DNA from: Bradyrhizobium sp. LTSP849
Lineage (GTDB): Bacteria > Pseudomonadota > Alphaproteobacteria > Rhizobiales > Xanthobacteraceae
Assembly: GCF_000938255.1 (NCBI RefSeq)
Contig: NZ_JYMR01000045.1
Location: forward strand, 62,001 to 126,000
Direction: 5' to 3'
DNA: 64,000 nucleotides
The translations under genes and the position numbers were made by a program. The notes beneath the pieces are model-generated. The model ran no database searches. It saw nothing but the letters and a program-made list of their open reading frames with translations, and was not told the origin of the DNA. Below are positions 44,963-53,485 of this stretch, piece by piece; the first letter of the stretch is position 1, and every line of letters starts with the position of its first letter.

Positions 44963-45598
44963 CTACGCGTTGGCCGCCGGGTCATAACGCCTGCAAAATT
45001 CCTCGATCGCCTCGGAGCGGAAATCGCCGAGGCGATCGAAGATCAGCTCGTCTGGCCAATCCCACCAGGCAATGCGGCGCAGGCTTGCCGCGACCGAATC
45101 GTCAAAGCGCTTGCGGATGGCGCGCGCGGGAACGCCGCCGACAATCGTGTAGGGCTCAACGCTACGGCTGACGACCGCGCCAGCGGCGATCACCGCACCG
45201 TCACCGACAGTCACGCCCGGCAGCAGGATTGCGGCATGCCCGATCCAGACATCATTGCCGACGATCACGCGATCACCGCGGCGATCCGCGAAGAAGTCGC
45301 GATCGCGGGTCACCGTCGCCTCGTAATATTCCGGAACATAGGTGAAGCGATGCTGCGACGGACGGCCCATCGGATGATTGGGCGCGCCGATCCGCACCGA
45401 ATTGGCGATGGCCGTGAACTTCCCGATCACTGCGTCGGCGACCTCGCAATTCTCGCCGAGATAGGAGTAGTCGCCAAGCGAGGCATATTCGATGCGCGTA
45501 TTGGACAGGATTTCGCAACGCCGCCCAATCTGCGCCTCGCGCAGGCGCACCGTTTCATGGATGATGGTTTCCGCGAGTTTGGGGCGGGGTTTATCCAT
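44963..45598 (-). CDS. hexapeptide-repeat acyltransferase (CatB/PhnO-associated type)
   Basis: A 211-residue left-handed beta-helix transferase. The hexapeptide pattern is visible from IGRRCEILSNTRIEYASLGD through IGKFTAIANSVRIG to VIVGNDVWIGHAAILLPGV and AVIAAGAVVSRSVEPYTIVG. The ending VGGVPARAIRKRF is typical of xenobiotic or chloramphenicol-type acetyltransferases. The middle (HRFTYVPEYYEA) resembles the hexapeptide proteins found in phosphonate operons. No phosphonate genes are nearby, so the substrate is open. Confidence 0.88.
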   Translation of the reverse strand: MDKPRPKLAETIIHETVRLREAQIGRRCEILSNTRIEYASLGDYSYLGENCEVADAVIGKFTAIANSVRIGAPNHPMGRPSQHRFTYVPEYYEATVTRDRDFFADRRGDRVIVGNDVWIGHAAILLPGVTVGDGAVIAAGAVVSRSVEPYTIVGGVPARAIRKRFDDSVAASLRRIAWWDWPDELIFDRLGDFRSEAIEEFCRRYDPAANA

Positions 45599-45621
45599 GA
45601 TGTAGCTCCGAGAGCAGGTGC

Positions 45622-45713
45622 CGTAGGGTGGGCAAAGGCGCAACGCGCCGTGCCCACCATCTCTATCCAATAGCTTGGAAGTGGTGGGCACGCTTCGCTT
45701 TGCCCACCCTACG
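45622..45713. repeat. palindromic repeat (family F, copy 4)
   Basis: Same arms as the other family F copies. It lies between leuB and the acyltransferase, which point the same way, so it would be transcribed in a leuB read-through message. Confidence 0.93.
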
Positions 45714-45728
45714 ATTGCGGTGCAAGCC

Positions 45729-46841
45729 TTACGCGTGCAGCTTCTGCAATTCCTTCAAGATCGCTTCGCCCATCTGCGTGGTCGAGGCGGCTTTGGTGCC
45801 TTCCGACTTGATGTCGGCAGTGCGCAGGCCGCTCGCCAGCACGGCGGCGATCGCAGCATCGACCTTGTCGGCGAGCGCGCCCATGTCGAAGGAATAGCGC
45901 AGCGCCATGCCGAACGACGAGATCATCGCGATCGGATTGGCGAGGCCCTGGCCTGCGATATCAGGCGCCGAGCCGTGCACGGGCTCGTACAGCGCCTTGC
46001 GCTTCTTGCTCTTGACGTCGACCTCGCCGAGCGAGGCCGAGGGCAGCATGCCGAGCGAACCCGTCAGCATCGCCGCGATGTCGGACAGCATGTCGCCGAA
46101 CAGATTGTCGGTGACGATGACGTCGAACTGCTTCGGCGCCTTCACCAGCATCATGCCGCCGGAATCGGCGAGCTGATGCTCGAGCGTGACATCAGGATAT
46201 TCGCGCTTGTGGACCTGGGTCATGACCTCGTTCCAGAGCACGCCGGACTTCATGACGTTGCGCTTCTCCATCGACGTCACCTTGTTCTTGCGCTTCCGGG
46301 CAAGCTCGAAGGCGACGCGGCCGATGCGCTCGATCTCATAGGTGTCGTAGACTTGGGTATCGATGGCGCGCTTCTGGCCGTTGCCGAGATCGGTGATGGT
46401 CTTGGGCTCGCCGAAATAGACGCCGCCGGTGAGCTCGCGCACGATGACGATGTCGAGGCCTTCGACCGCCTCGCGCTTCAGGCTGGAGGCATCGGCCAGC
46501 GCCGGATAGCACACGGCCGGACGGAGGTTGGCGAACAAAGCAAGATCCTTGCGCAGGCGCAGCAGGCCGGCTTCAGGGCGCATCTCGTAGGGCACCGCGT
46601 CCCATTTCGGACCGCCGACCGCGCCGAAGATGATGGCGTCGGCGGCAAGCGCCTTGGCCATGTCGCCCTCGGAGATCGACACCTTGTGGGCGTCATAGGC
46701 AGACCCGCCGACGAGCCCGGTATCGGTCTCGAACTTGGCGATTCCGGCCGTATTGAGCCAGTCGATCAGCCGCTTCACCTCGCCCATCACCTCGGGGCCG
46801 ATACCGTCACCGGGGAGCAGCAGCAGTTTGTGGGTCGCCAT
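45729..46841 (-). CDS. leuB: 3-isopropylmalate dehydrogenase
   Basis: A 370-residue enzyme of leucine synthesis. MATHKLLLLPGDGIGPEVMG opens it, and GSAPDIAGQGLANPIAMISS near residue 285 is the NAD-binding region. SGGMMLVKAPKQFDVIVTDN lies before it. The start at MATHK is used; 37 upstream codons are unlike the family. It is divergent from the MFS gene. LeuC and LeuD lie 8-13 kb away. Confidence 0.97.
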   Translation of the reverse strand: MATHKLLLLPGDGIGPEVMGEVKRLIDWLNTAGIAKFETDTGLVGGSAYDAHKVSISEGDMAKALAADAIIFGAVGGPKWDAVPYEMRPEAGLLRLRKDLALFANLRPAVCYPALADASSLKREAVEGLDIVIVRELTGGVYFGEPKTITDLGNGQKRAIDTQVYDTYEIERIGRVAFELARKRKNKVTSMEKRNVMKSGVLWNEVMTQVHKREYPDVTLEHQLADSGGMMLVKAPKQFDVIVTDNLFGDMLSDIAAMLTGSLGMLPSASLGEVDVKSKKRKALYEPVHGSAPDIAGQGLANPIAMISSFGMALRYSFDMGALADKVDAAIAAVLASGLRTADIKSEGTKAASTTQMGEAILKELQKLHA

Positions 46842-46972
46842 GGTCGTTTCCTCTGAGATCGAATTCGGCGGGAGTGCTAGAGCGGCGTTGCGCGCTTGGC
46901 AAGACACCATTGCCGGGGCGCGGCTGTGCAAGGGGAGCGGGGCCTGCCACACTGCGGACGCCGGAGTATCCC

Positions 46973-48178
46973 TTGCACGCCGCTCAAGACCGCCGTCCCC
47001 TCTCTGACGCGCACCCCGCGCGGCTGATCCTGATCTTGTCGCTGGCGGCGACGGTCGGGCTCGGCATCGGCCGCTTTGCCTATGCGCTGGTGCTGCCGGA
47101 CATGCGGGAGAGCCTCGGCTGGTCCTACTCGGCGGCCGGTTTCATGAACACCATCAACGCCGTCGGCTACCTCTTGGGCGCGCTTGCTGCGTCCCGGCTG
47201 ATCCGGCGCGTCGGCTGGTCGGCGGCCATCCGCGGCGGAACCCTGGCCTGCCTCGCCGCGCTCGCCACTTGTGCGCTGACCGGGAATTTTGCCGCGCTGA
47301 GCCTGGCGCGGCTGGTGCTCGGCATCGGCGCTGCGGCCGGCTTCGTCGCCGGCGGCGCGCTGGCTGCAAACATCGCGCAGTCGCATCCCGAGCGGGCCAA
47401 TTTCCTGCTCAGCCTGTACTATGCCGGCCCCGGTGTCGGCATCCTCGCCTCCGGGCTGATCGCGCCATTCACGCTGCAATGGTTCGGGCCGGGCTCGTGG
47501 TGGATCGTGTGGTGGGCGCTGACGCTGCTCTCGGCCGCGATGACCGTGCCGCTGTTCGTGATCCGCATCGAGAGCACGGCGCGCTTTGCGGAAGCCAGCC
47601 GCGCCGCCTTCGCGCTTCCACCGGTGCTGATCTATCTCGCCGCCTATTTCCTGTTTGGCGCGGGCTACATCGCCTACATGACCTTCATGATCGCCTATGT
47701 GCGCGACGGCGGCGGCGATGCCACCGCACAGGCCGCGTTCTGGGGCCTGATCGGCGCCAGCGCCTTCGTCACGCCCTGGGTCTGGCGCCGCGTGCTCGCG
47801 CTCGATCGCGGTGGCCTGGCGACCGCCATCATCCTCGGCACCAACGCGATCGGCGCCGGCCTGCCGATGCTCGGACATTCGACGGCGTGGCTTGCGGTCT
47901 CCGCGGTGGTGTTCGGTGTCGCCTTCTTCGCGGTGGTCAATTCAACCACCGCCTTCGTCCGCTTCAACTATCCGCATGAGGAATGGCCGACCGCGATCGC
48001 CGCGATGACGGTGTCGTTCGGCGTCGGGCAGACGTTGGGACCGATCGTGGTCGGTGCGATCACGGACGTGCTGGGGAGTTTGTCCTATGCGCTGAACGTG
48101 TCGGCGGCGTTGCTGGCGTTGGGGGCGCTGCTATCGTTGCTTCAACGGAAGGTGGGGCCGAAGGGCTCAGTGCCGTAG
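46973..48178 (+). CDS. YbfB/YjiJ-type MFS transporter
   Basis: A 401-residue major facilitator with 12 hydrophobic segments. LSLAATVGLGIGRFAYALVL and LPDMRESLGWSYSAAGFMN (near residues 20-55) are hallmarks of the YbfB/YjiJ group; the substrate is unknown. I favour a TTG start at 46973 with CGGAG upstream; a GTG at 46874 would add 33 residues. The stop codon TAG at 48176-48178 is provided by the first bases of a family F repeat. Confidence 0.88.
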   Translation: MHAAQDRRPLSDAHPARLILILSLAATVGLGIGRFAYALVLPDMRESLGWSYSAAGFMNTINAVGYLLGALAASRLIRRVGWSAAIRGGTLACLAALATCALTGNFAALSLARLVLGIGAAAGFVAGGALAANIAQSHPERANFLLSLYYAGPGVGILASGLIAPFTLQWFGPGSWWIVWWALTLLSAAMTVPLFVIRIESTARFAEASRAAFALPPVLIYLAAYFLFGAGYIAYMTFMIAYVRDGGGDATAQAAFWGLIGASAFVTPWVWRRVLALDRGGLATAIILGTNAIGAGLPMLGHSTAWLAVSAVVFGVAFFAVVNSTTAFVRFNYPHEEWPTAIAAMTVSFGVGQTLGPIVVGAITDVLGSLSYALNVSAALLALGALLSLLQRKVGPKGSVP

Positions 48179-48266
48179 GGTGGGCAAAGGCGCGTAGCGC
48201 CGTGCCCACCATCGTTCGTCAACGCGATGCAGAATTGGTGGGCACGCTTCGCTTTGCCCACCCTAC
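48174..48266. repeat. palindromic repeat supplying the MFS stop codon (family F, copy 5)
   Basis: Arms CGTAGGGTGGGCAAAGGCGC and GCTTTGCCCACCCTAC. Its first bases, CGTAG, contain the MFS stop. It lies between convergent genes. Confidence 0.93.
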
Positions 48267-48277
48267 AAGTTCAGAGC

Positions 48278-49060
48278 TCAACTCCCACTAAACGAATTAT
48301 ACCCCTGGTCTTCCCAATAGCCGCCCTTGTAGTCGTTGGTGACTTCCATCGACATCACGTATTTCGGGTTCTTGAAGCCGAGCTTGGTCGGCACGCGGAT
48401 CTTCATCGGGAAGCCGTAGGCGCGGGGCAGGATGTCGTTGGCGTATTTGAACGTCATCTGCGTCTGCGGATGCAGCGCGGTGCGCATGTCGAGCGGTGAG
48501 TTGTAGCCGTCCTTGTCGGCGCACTGGAACCAGACATATTTGGCGCGGGTGTCAGCGCCGATCAGTTTTAAGAAATCGCGCAAGGGCGTGCCGGTCCAGC
48601 TGCCGATCGCACTCCAGCCTTCGACGCAGATGTGTCGGGTGATTTGCGTGAACTGCGGCAACTTGTACAGCTCCGGAAGCGTCCACGACTTCTTGTTGTC
48701 GACGAGGCCGCGCACCTCGAGCTTCCAGGCTTCGCCATCGACCTCGGGCGCGTCGTCGAGATCGTAATAGGCGTTGAACGGGAAGGGTTTTGTGATCGCG
48801 CTTTCCGGGAAAGTCGGCGCCAGCGCGTCGGGATTGAAGATGAAGGACTGCACCGCATCGTTGAACTTCGAAATCTTCGCCAACAGGGCGTCGGCTGACG
48901 AGGAATCGACCACATCGCAGCCGGTGAGCAAGGTCAGCGCGCCGAGGCTGGCGCCGCCCGCGATGAAGCGGCGGCGGGTGACGTCGGGCATCGTCTTGAT
49001 GGAGTCCTTGATCAGCAGCCGCTTGTCGACGCCGGGGATCAGGAATGAACGTTTCGTCAT
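48278..49060 (-). CDS. YedY/MsrP-like molybdopterin oxidoreductase with Tat signal and lipobox
   Basis: A 260-residue sulfite-oxidase-fold protein. The N-terminal part has a Tat motif TRRRFIAGGASLGALTLLTG followed by Cys, which looks like a lipobox, so it may be a Tat-exported lipoprotein. The molybdopterin-ligating cysteine is in HICVEGWSAIGSWTG (near residue 144). RVPTKLGFKNPKYVMSMEVT follows near the end. It lies 13 bases downstream of a cytochrome b gene, which is the likely electron partner. E. coli MsrP repairs oxidised methionine in the periplasm; that role is possible here but the partner differs from MsrQ. Confidence 0.85.
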   Translation of the reverse strand: MTKRSFLIPGVDKRLLIKDSIKTMPDVTRRRFIAGGASLGALTLLTGCDVVDSSSADALLAKISKFNDAVQSFIFNPDALAPTFPESAITKPFPFNAYYDLDDAPEVDGEAWKLEVRGLVDNKKSWTLPELYKLPQFTQITRHICVEGWSAIGSWTGTPLRDFLKLIGADTRAKYVWFQCADKDGYNSPLDMRTALHPQTQMTFKYANDILPRAYGFPMKIRVPTKLGFKNPKYVMSMEVTNDYKGGYWEDQGYNSFSGS

Positions 49061-49073
49061 GACTTCCTCCCTC

Positions 49074-49703
49074 TCAGCGACCGATGATCATCGCGCGCAG
49101 GCTCTTCGGCACCAGCAGCGCGAGCAGAACGTGAATGACAAGGAAGGCGCAGATCGCGGCCATGCAGAAGAAATGGACGTAGCGCGCGGTCGGATAATCG
49201 CCGAACAGCGTCACCAGCCAATGCAGCTGCACGGGCTTCCACATCGACAAGCCCGACAGCACGATCAACACGCCAACCACGATGATGCCGGCATAGAGCA
49301 CGCGCTGCACAGAATTGTAGACGCTGAGGTCGTCATGGCTGAGCTTGAAGGTCAGCGCCGCCCTGACGTCGTGGATCACGCCCGCCGGCGTGATCGGCAG
49401 CAGCTTCTTAGCGAAGCGGCCGGTGGCAAAACCGGTAATGAGATAGGCGAGGCCGTTAACCATCAGCAGCCACATCGCCGCGAAATGCCAGAGCAGGCCG
49501 CCGCCGAGCCAACCGCCGAGCGTGTATTCGCGCGGAAAACTGAAGCCGAACAGCGGCGAGGCGTTATAAATCTGCCAGCCCGACAGGATCATCAGGACCA
49601 TGGCGACCGCGTTGGTCCAGTGCATGACCCGGACCCAGACCGGCTGGATCACTTTGCCCGGAGTAGCCCTGACCTGCTCGTCGGATACGGTGAGGCTCGA
49701 CAT
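49074..49703 (-). CDS. cytochrome b561-type membrane subunit
   Basis: A 209-residue protein with four to five membrane helices and candidate heme histidines in VMHWTNAVAMVL, LLWHFAAMWLLM, VHFFCMAA and VIHVLLALL. It fits the di-heme cytochrome b561/hydrogenase-type cytochrome b family. It lies upstream of the molybdopterin protein on the same strand; the two probably form a membrane-bound redox pair. The start at MSSLTV is used; eleven upstream codons are possible. Confidence 0.88.
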   Translation of the reverse strand: MSSLTVSDEQVRATPGKVIQPVWVRVMHWTNAVAMVLMILSGWQIYNASPLFGFSFPREYTLGGWLGGGLLWHFAAMWLLMVNGLAYLITGFATGRFAKKLLPITPAGVIHDVRAALTFKLSHDDLSVYNSVQRVLYAGIIVVGVLIVLSGLSMWKPVQLHWLVTLFGDYPTARYVHFFCMAAICAFLVIHVLLALLVPKSLRAMIIGR

Positions 49704-49734
49704 GGTGGTTCCGTCCTGTGAGATCGCGCTGACC

Positions 49735-49740
49735 ATTATA
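49735..49740 (-). promoter_or_regulatory. TATAAT -10 candidate before the cytochrome b gene
   Basis: A perfect TATAAT on the minus strand, 32 bases before the cytochrome b start. The -35 region is poor (TAACGA at 17-base spacing), so activity would need help from a regulator. Confidence 0.3.
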
Positions 49741-49802
49741 CGCCAGCGGCTCGGCGTTCGTTACATCAGCGCTTTCGCGAATCTGGCGCGCAGCTTCTCA
49801 CA

Positions 49803-49833
49803 ATAAAGCGAGCCGGGGGTACCCCCGACTCGC
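49803..49833 (-). terminator. terminator after the fasciclin gene
   Basis: On the minus strand a 12-bp stem with one mismatch (GCGAGTCGGGGG / CCCCCGGCTCGC) is followed by TTTATT. It lies 48 bases past the fasciclin stop codon. Confidence 0.75.
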
Positions 49834-49880
49834 CTTGCCGTTCTTCCCTGCTCAGGGGGACTAAACAGGGTTCCGCGGTG

Positions 49881-50435
49881 TTACGTCGCCGGCATCAGCA
49901 CGGTATCGACCACATGGATCACGCCGTTCGACTGGTTGACGTTGGAGATCGTCACCATCGAGGTGCCGCCCTTGGCATCGACGATCCAGACCTTGCCGTC
50001 CTGCTTCTTGACGGTGAGCTCCTCGCCCTCGACGGTCTTCAGCTTCTTGCCGTCGGTGAGGTCGGAGGCTTCGAGCTTGCCGGCCACCACATGGTAGGTG
50101 AGGATCTTGGTCAGGGTCGCCTTATTCTCAGGCTTGACCAGGGTGTCGACGGTGCCGGCCGGCAGCTTGCCGAAGGCGGCGTTGGTCGGCGCGAACACCG
50201 TGAACGGGCCCTTGCCTTCCAGCGTCGGGACGAGGCCGGCCGCCTTCACCGCTGCCACCAGCGTGGTGTGATCCTTCGAGTTGACCGCGTTCTGGACGAT
50301 GTTCTTCGACGGGAACATCGCGGCGCCGCCAACCATGACGGTCTTTTCCTCGGCGCGGGCGGGCGCGACGACGGTCGCGGTGATGGCCAGCGCGCTGAAG
50401 GCTGCGGCGGTGAGATAGGCAATGCGCTTCGACAT
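49881..50435 (-). CDS. secreted fasciclin-domain protein
   Basis: A 184-residue exported protein. A signal peptide (about residues 1-28, MSKRIAYLTAAAFSALAITA region) precedes one fasciclin (FAS1) domain with FTVFAPTNAAFGKLP, LTYHVVAGKL and NGVIHVVDTVLMP. FAS1 domains mediate adhesion or matrix binding; in rhizobia relatives are linked to symbiosis or the envelope (known for the family, not shown here). A terminator follows. Confidence 0.92.
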   Translation of the reverse strand: MSKRIAYLTAAAFSALAITATVVAPARAEEKTVMVGGAAMFPSKNIVQNAVNSKDHTTLVAAVKAAGLVPTLEGKGPFTVFAPTNAAFGKLPAGTVDTLVKPENKATLTKILTYHVVAGKLEASDLTDGKKLKTVEGEELTVKKQDGKVWIVDAKGGTSMVTISNVNQSNGVIHVVDTVLMPAT

Positions 50436-50798
50436 GGAGAAACTCCCGATTGAATTGTGACCGGCGATTGCCGGCGTTTGCGTTGGGCAACAACGGCGCC
50501 TGCGACAGTTTGACGTGAAGCAGTCACGCGTCGTTGGTCCGAACTACGGGACGGTTTGCGAAGCGGTTTCGGGGAATAACTTATTGTGATGCGTGAAACT
50601 ATGCGCGGGATGGTGCGTGGGGTGCGCGAGCGCGCCTCACGCTCCACTGTCGTCCCGGCGAAGGCCGGGACCCATACTCCCGAAAAGCAGTCGTAGCGCG
50701 AGACAGGTAACCACGAGTCTTCGCCAAACTAATTCCTGTGGTTATGGGTCCCGGCCTTCGCCGGGACGACGAGTTGAGATTGTCGCGCGTGCTAAGAC
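50436..50798. other. intergenic region with one palindromic repeat
   Basis: This 363-base gap between the fasciclin and SDR genes holds the family D repeat at 50649-50770. The first half contains the fasciclin upstream region. I see no gene. Confidence 0.6.
50649..50770. repeat. palindromic repeat (family D, copy 4)
   Basis: Arms GTCGTCCCGGCGAAGGCCGG and CCGGCCTTCGCCGGGACGAC, with inner GACCCATA / TATGGGTC. Confidence 0.93.
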
Positions 50799-51560
50799 TC
50801 AATCCCTGTTGTGCGGCGTCTGAATGAATCCGCGATTATGCGTCGGGCTGATCAGCAGCTCGTTGATGCAGACGCGTGGCGGCATGCTGGCGATGAACGC
50901 GATGGTGCGGCCGAGATCCTCGGATTGCAGCATCTTGGCCTGCTCCTCCTCGCTCGGCACCACCGGACGCAGCTTGAGGATCGGCGTCGCCACCTCGCCC
51001 GGCATGAGACAGCAGGCGCGCAGGCCGTTGACGCATTCGTCCATGTTGAAGGAATGGGTCAGCGCCAGCACCGCATGCTTGGTGGTGGTGTAGGCCGGGC
51101 CCGGCATCTTCGAGACGTGGCGGCCGGCCCAGGACGAGACGTTGATGATCGAGCCGTCCTGCTGTTTGCGCATCGTCGGCAGCACCGCGCGCATGCAATA
51201 GAGCACGCCGTTGAGATTGACCTGGACGAGCTTGTCCCAGCCCTCCAGTTCCATGTCCTTCCAGCTCCGCTTGGGGACATTGATGCCGGCGTTGTTCACC
51301 AGAAGGTCGATCCGGCCGTGCTTCGCGACGATTTGATCAGCCGTCTTTTGGGCGTCGGCCGCGACCGCCACGTCCAGCGCGATCGCCTCGGCGGTCCCGC
51401 CGGCCTTCGTGATCTTCGCCACCACGGTCTCCAGGGCGTCCTTGCGACGACCGGAGACCACCACTGTCCAGCCGTCGGACGCAAGCGCTTCGGCGCCGGC
51501 CTCCCCGATCCCGCTGCCGCCGCCCGTGACCCAGGCCACGCGTTTCCCATTTTTGGTCAT
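50799..51560 (-). CDS. short-chain dehydrogenase/reductase
   Basis: A 253-residue SDR oxidoreductase. NAD(P)-binding motif VTGGGSGIGEAGAEALAS (about residues 11-28), NNAGIN near 90, catalytic serine in INVSSWAG and YTTTK (Tyr and Lys) near residue 155. Substrate unknown. It is divergent from malonyl-CoA synthetase with an 86-base gap, so the two may share a control region. Confidence 0.93.
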   Translation of the reverse strand: MTKNGKRVAWVTGGGSGIGEAGAEALASDGWTVVVSGRRKDALETVVAKITKAGGTAEAIALDVAVAADAQKTADQIVAKHGRIDLLVNNAGINVPKRSWKDMELEGWDKLVQVNLNGVLYCMRAVLPTMRKQQDGSIINVSSWAGRHVSKMPGPAYTTTKHAVLALTHSFNMDECVNGLRACCLMPGEVATPILKLRPVVPSEEEQAKMLQSEDLGRTIAFIASMPPRVCINELLISPTHNRGFIQTPHNRD

Positions 51561-51646
51561 GCCAACTGTCTCCGTTGCTTCTTCGGGGCGGTTTTTGCTA
51601 ATCCAGCCCTCGGTTTTGACCGGCTGAGCGGTCGAGGAAATCTTGC

Positions 51647-53176
51647 ATGAACCAAGCTGCCAACGCCAATTTGTTTTCCCGCCTGTTCGACGGCCTGGAC
51701 AGCCCTGCGCGCCTCGCGATCGAGACCCATGACGGCGCGCATATCAGCTATGGCGATCTGATCGCGCGGGCCGGGCAAATGGCGAATGTGCTGGTCGCGC
51801 GCGGCGTCAAGCCTGGCGACCGCGTCGCCGTGCAGGTCGAGAAATCGGTCGCGAATATCGTGCTGTATCTCGCCACGGTGCGGGCCGGCGCGGTCTATCT
51901 GCCCCTGAACACCGCCTATACGCTGAACGAGCTCGATTACTTCATCGGCGATGCCGAGCCGTCGCTGGTGGTCTGCGATCCCTCTAAGGCGGAGGGCCTC
52001 ACCGCCATCGCCGCCAAGGTGAAGGCCAAGGTCGAGACGCTCGGGCCTGACGGCAAAGGCTCGCTGACCGAAGCCGCCGAGAAGGCGAGTAGCGAGTTCG
52101 CGACCGTCTTGCGGGCGAACGACGATCTCGCCGCGATCCTCTACACGTCCGGCACCACCGGCCGCTCCAAGGGCGCGATGCTCACCCACGACAATCTGGC
52201 GTCGAACTCGCTGAGCCTCGTTGGCTACTGGCGCTTCACCGACAAGGACGTGCTGATCCACGCGCTGCCGATCTACCATACCCACGGCCTGTTCGTGGCG
52301 ACCAACGTGACGCTGTTTTCGCGCGCGTCGATGATCTTCCTGCCGAAGCTCGATTCAGATCTCATCATCAAGCTGATGGCGCGCGCCACGGTGCTGATGG
52401 GCGTTCCGACGTTCTACACGCGCTTGCTGCAAAATCCCGCGCTGTCGCGCGAGACCACGAAGCATATGCGCCTCTTCATCTCGGGCTCGGCACCGCTGCT
52501 GGCCGAAACCCATCGCGAATGGTCGGCGCGCACGGGCCACGCGGTGCTCGAGCGCTACGGCATGACCGAGACCAACATGAACACGTCGAACCCGTATGAC
52601 GGCGAGCGCGTCCCCGGCGCAGTCGGCTTTCCCCTGCCCGGCGTTTCCGTGCGCGTGACCGATCCGGAGACGGGCAAGGAATTGCCGCGCGACGAGATCG
52701 GCATGATCGAGGTCAAGGGCCCGAACGTGTTCAAAGGCTATTGGCGCATGCCGGAGAAGACCAAGGCGGAATTCCGCTCCGACGGCTTCTTCATCACCGG
52801 CGATCTCGGCAAGATCGACGGCAAGGGCTACATCCACATTCTCGGCCGCGGCAAGGATCTCGTGATCTCCGGCGGCTTCAACGTCTATCCGAAGGAGATC
52901 GAGAGCGAGATCGACGCCATGCCCGGCGTGGTCGAATCCGCCGTGATCGGCGTGCCGCATGCCGATTTCGGCGAAGGCGTCACCGCGGTGCTGGTCTGCA
53001 GCAAGGGCACCGATGTGACTGAAGCCGCGGTGCTCAAGGCACTCGACGGGCGGCTGGCCAAATTCAAGATGCCCAAGCGGGTCTTCGTCGTCGACGAGCT
53101 GCCCCGCAACACCATGGGCAAGGTGCAGAAGAACGTGCTGCGGGATACGTACAAGGATATTTTCGCGAAGAAATAG
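51647..53176 (+). CDS. matB: malonyl-CoA synthetase (MatB-type)
   Basis: A 509-residue adenylate-forming enzyme that joins malonate or methylmalonate to CoA. The AMP-binding loop is LYTSGTTGRSKGAML (about 165-179), followed by ALPIYHTHGLFVATNVTLFS, RYGMTETNMNTSNPYDGERV (about 305) and the catalytic lysine region PRNTMGKVQKNVLRD. The sequence matches MatB of Rhodopseudomonas and Bradyrhizobium by eye. Malonate is a common compound in legume nodules. No malonate transporter or decarboxylase is seen next to it. Confidence 0.92.
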   Translation: MNQAANANLFSRLFDGLDSPARLAIETHDGAHISYGDLIARAGQMANVLVARGVKPGDRVAVQVEKSVANIVLYLATVRAGAVYLPLNTAYTLNELDYFIGDAEPSLVVCDPSKAEGLTAIAAKVKAKVETLGPDGKGSLTEAAEKASSEFATVLRANDDLAAILYTSGTTGRSKGAMLTHDNLASNSLSLVGYWRFTDKDVLIHALPIYHTHGLFVATNVTLFSRASMIFLPKLDSDLIIKLMARATVLMGVPTFYTRLLQNPALSRETTKHMRLFISGSAPLLAETHREWSARTGHAVLERYGMTETNMNTSNPYDGERVPGAVGFPLPGVSVRVTDPETGKELPRDEIGMIEVKGPNVFKGYWRMPEKTKAEFRSDGFFITGDLGKIDGKGYIHILGRGKDLVISGGFNVYPKEIESEIDAMPGVVESAVIGVPHADFGEGVTAVLVCSKGTDVTEAAVLKALDGRLAKFKMPKRVFVVDELPRNTMGKVQKNVLRDTYKDIFAKK

Positions 53177-53213
53177 CGGCGACTTAGCCGCACGACCGCG
53201 CCACATCCTCGCA

Positions 53214-53353
53214 GTCGTCCTGGCGAAAGCCAGGACCCATTGCCCCAGGGAGAAGTTTGGCGCGAAGCTGGTGACCACGAGTCATCGCAAAACCACTCCC
53301 TGGGGCAATGGGTCCTGGATCGGCGCTCGCTACGCGAGCTTGTCCAGGACGAC
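53214..53353. repeat. palindromic repeat, divergent member (family D, copy 5)
   Basis: Arms GTCGTCCTGGCGAAAGCCAG and TTGTCCAGGACGAC; inner ACCCATTGCCCCAGGGAG / CTCCCTGGGGCAATGGGT match perfectly. The core differs from other family D copies at paired positions, such as CCCGG to CCTGG matched by CCAGG. Confidence 0.88.
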
Positions 53354-53386
53354 GATGGAGTTAGCATTGCGAGCACTCTCATCACC

Positions 53387-53471
53387 GTCATTGCGAGGAG
53401 CCCTTGCGACGAAGCAATCCAGACTGCGACCGCGGAAAGATTCTGGATTGCTTCGCTGCGCGCGCAATGAC
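53387..53471. repeat. palindromic repeat (family E, copy 2)
   Basis: Arms GTCATTGCGAGGAGCCCTTG and CGCGCAATGAC; inner AAGCAATCCAGA / TCTGGATTGCTT as in copy 1 at 10914-10999. Confidence 0.9.
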
Positions 53472-53485
53472 GGAGTTTGTGGCGC

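Larger units (their letters stand above)
53177..53485. other. intergenic region with two adjacent palindromic repeats
   Basis: Nearly all of this gap between convergent genes is made of a family D-like repeat (53214-53353) followed by a family E repeat (53387-53471), 33 bases apart. No gene is present. Confidence 0.75.
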
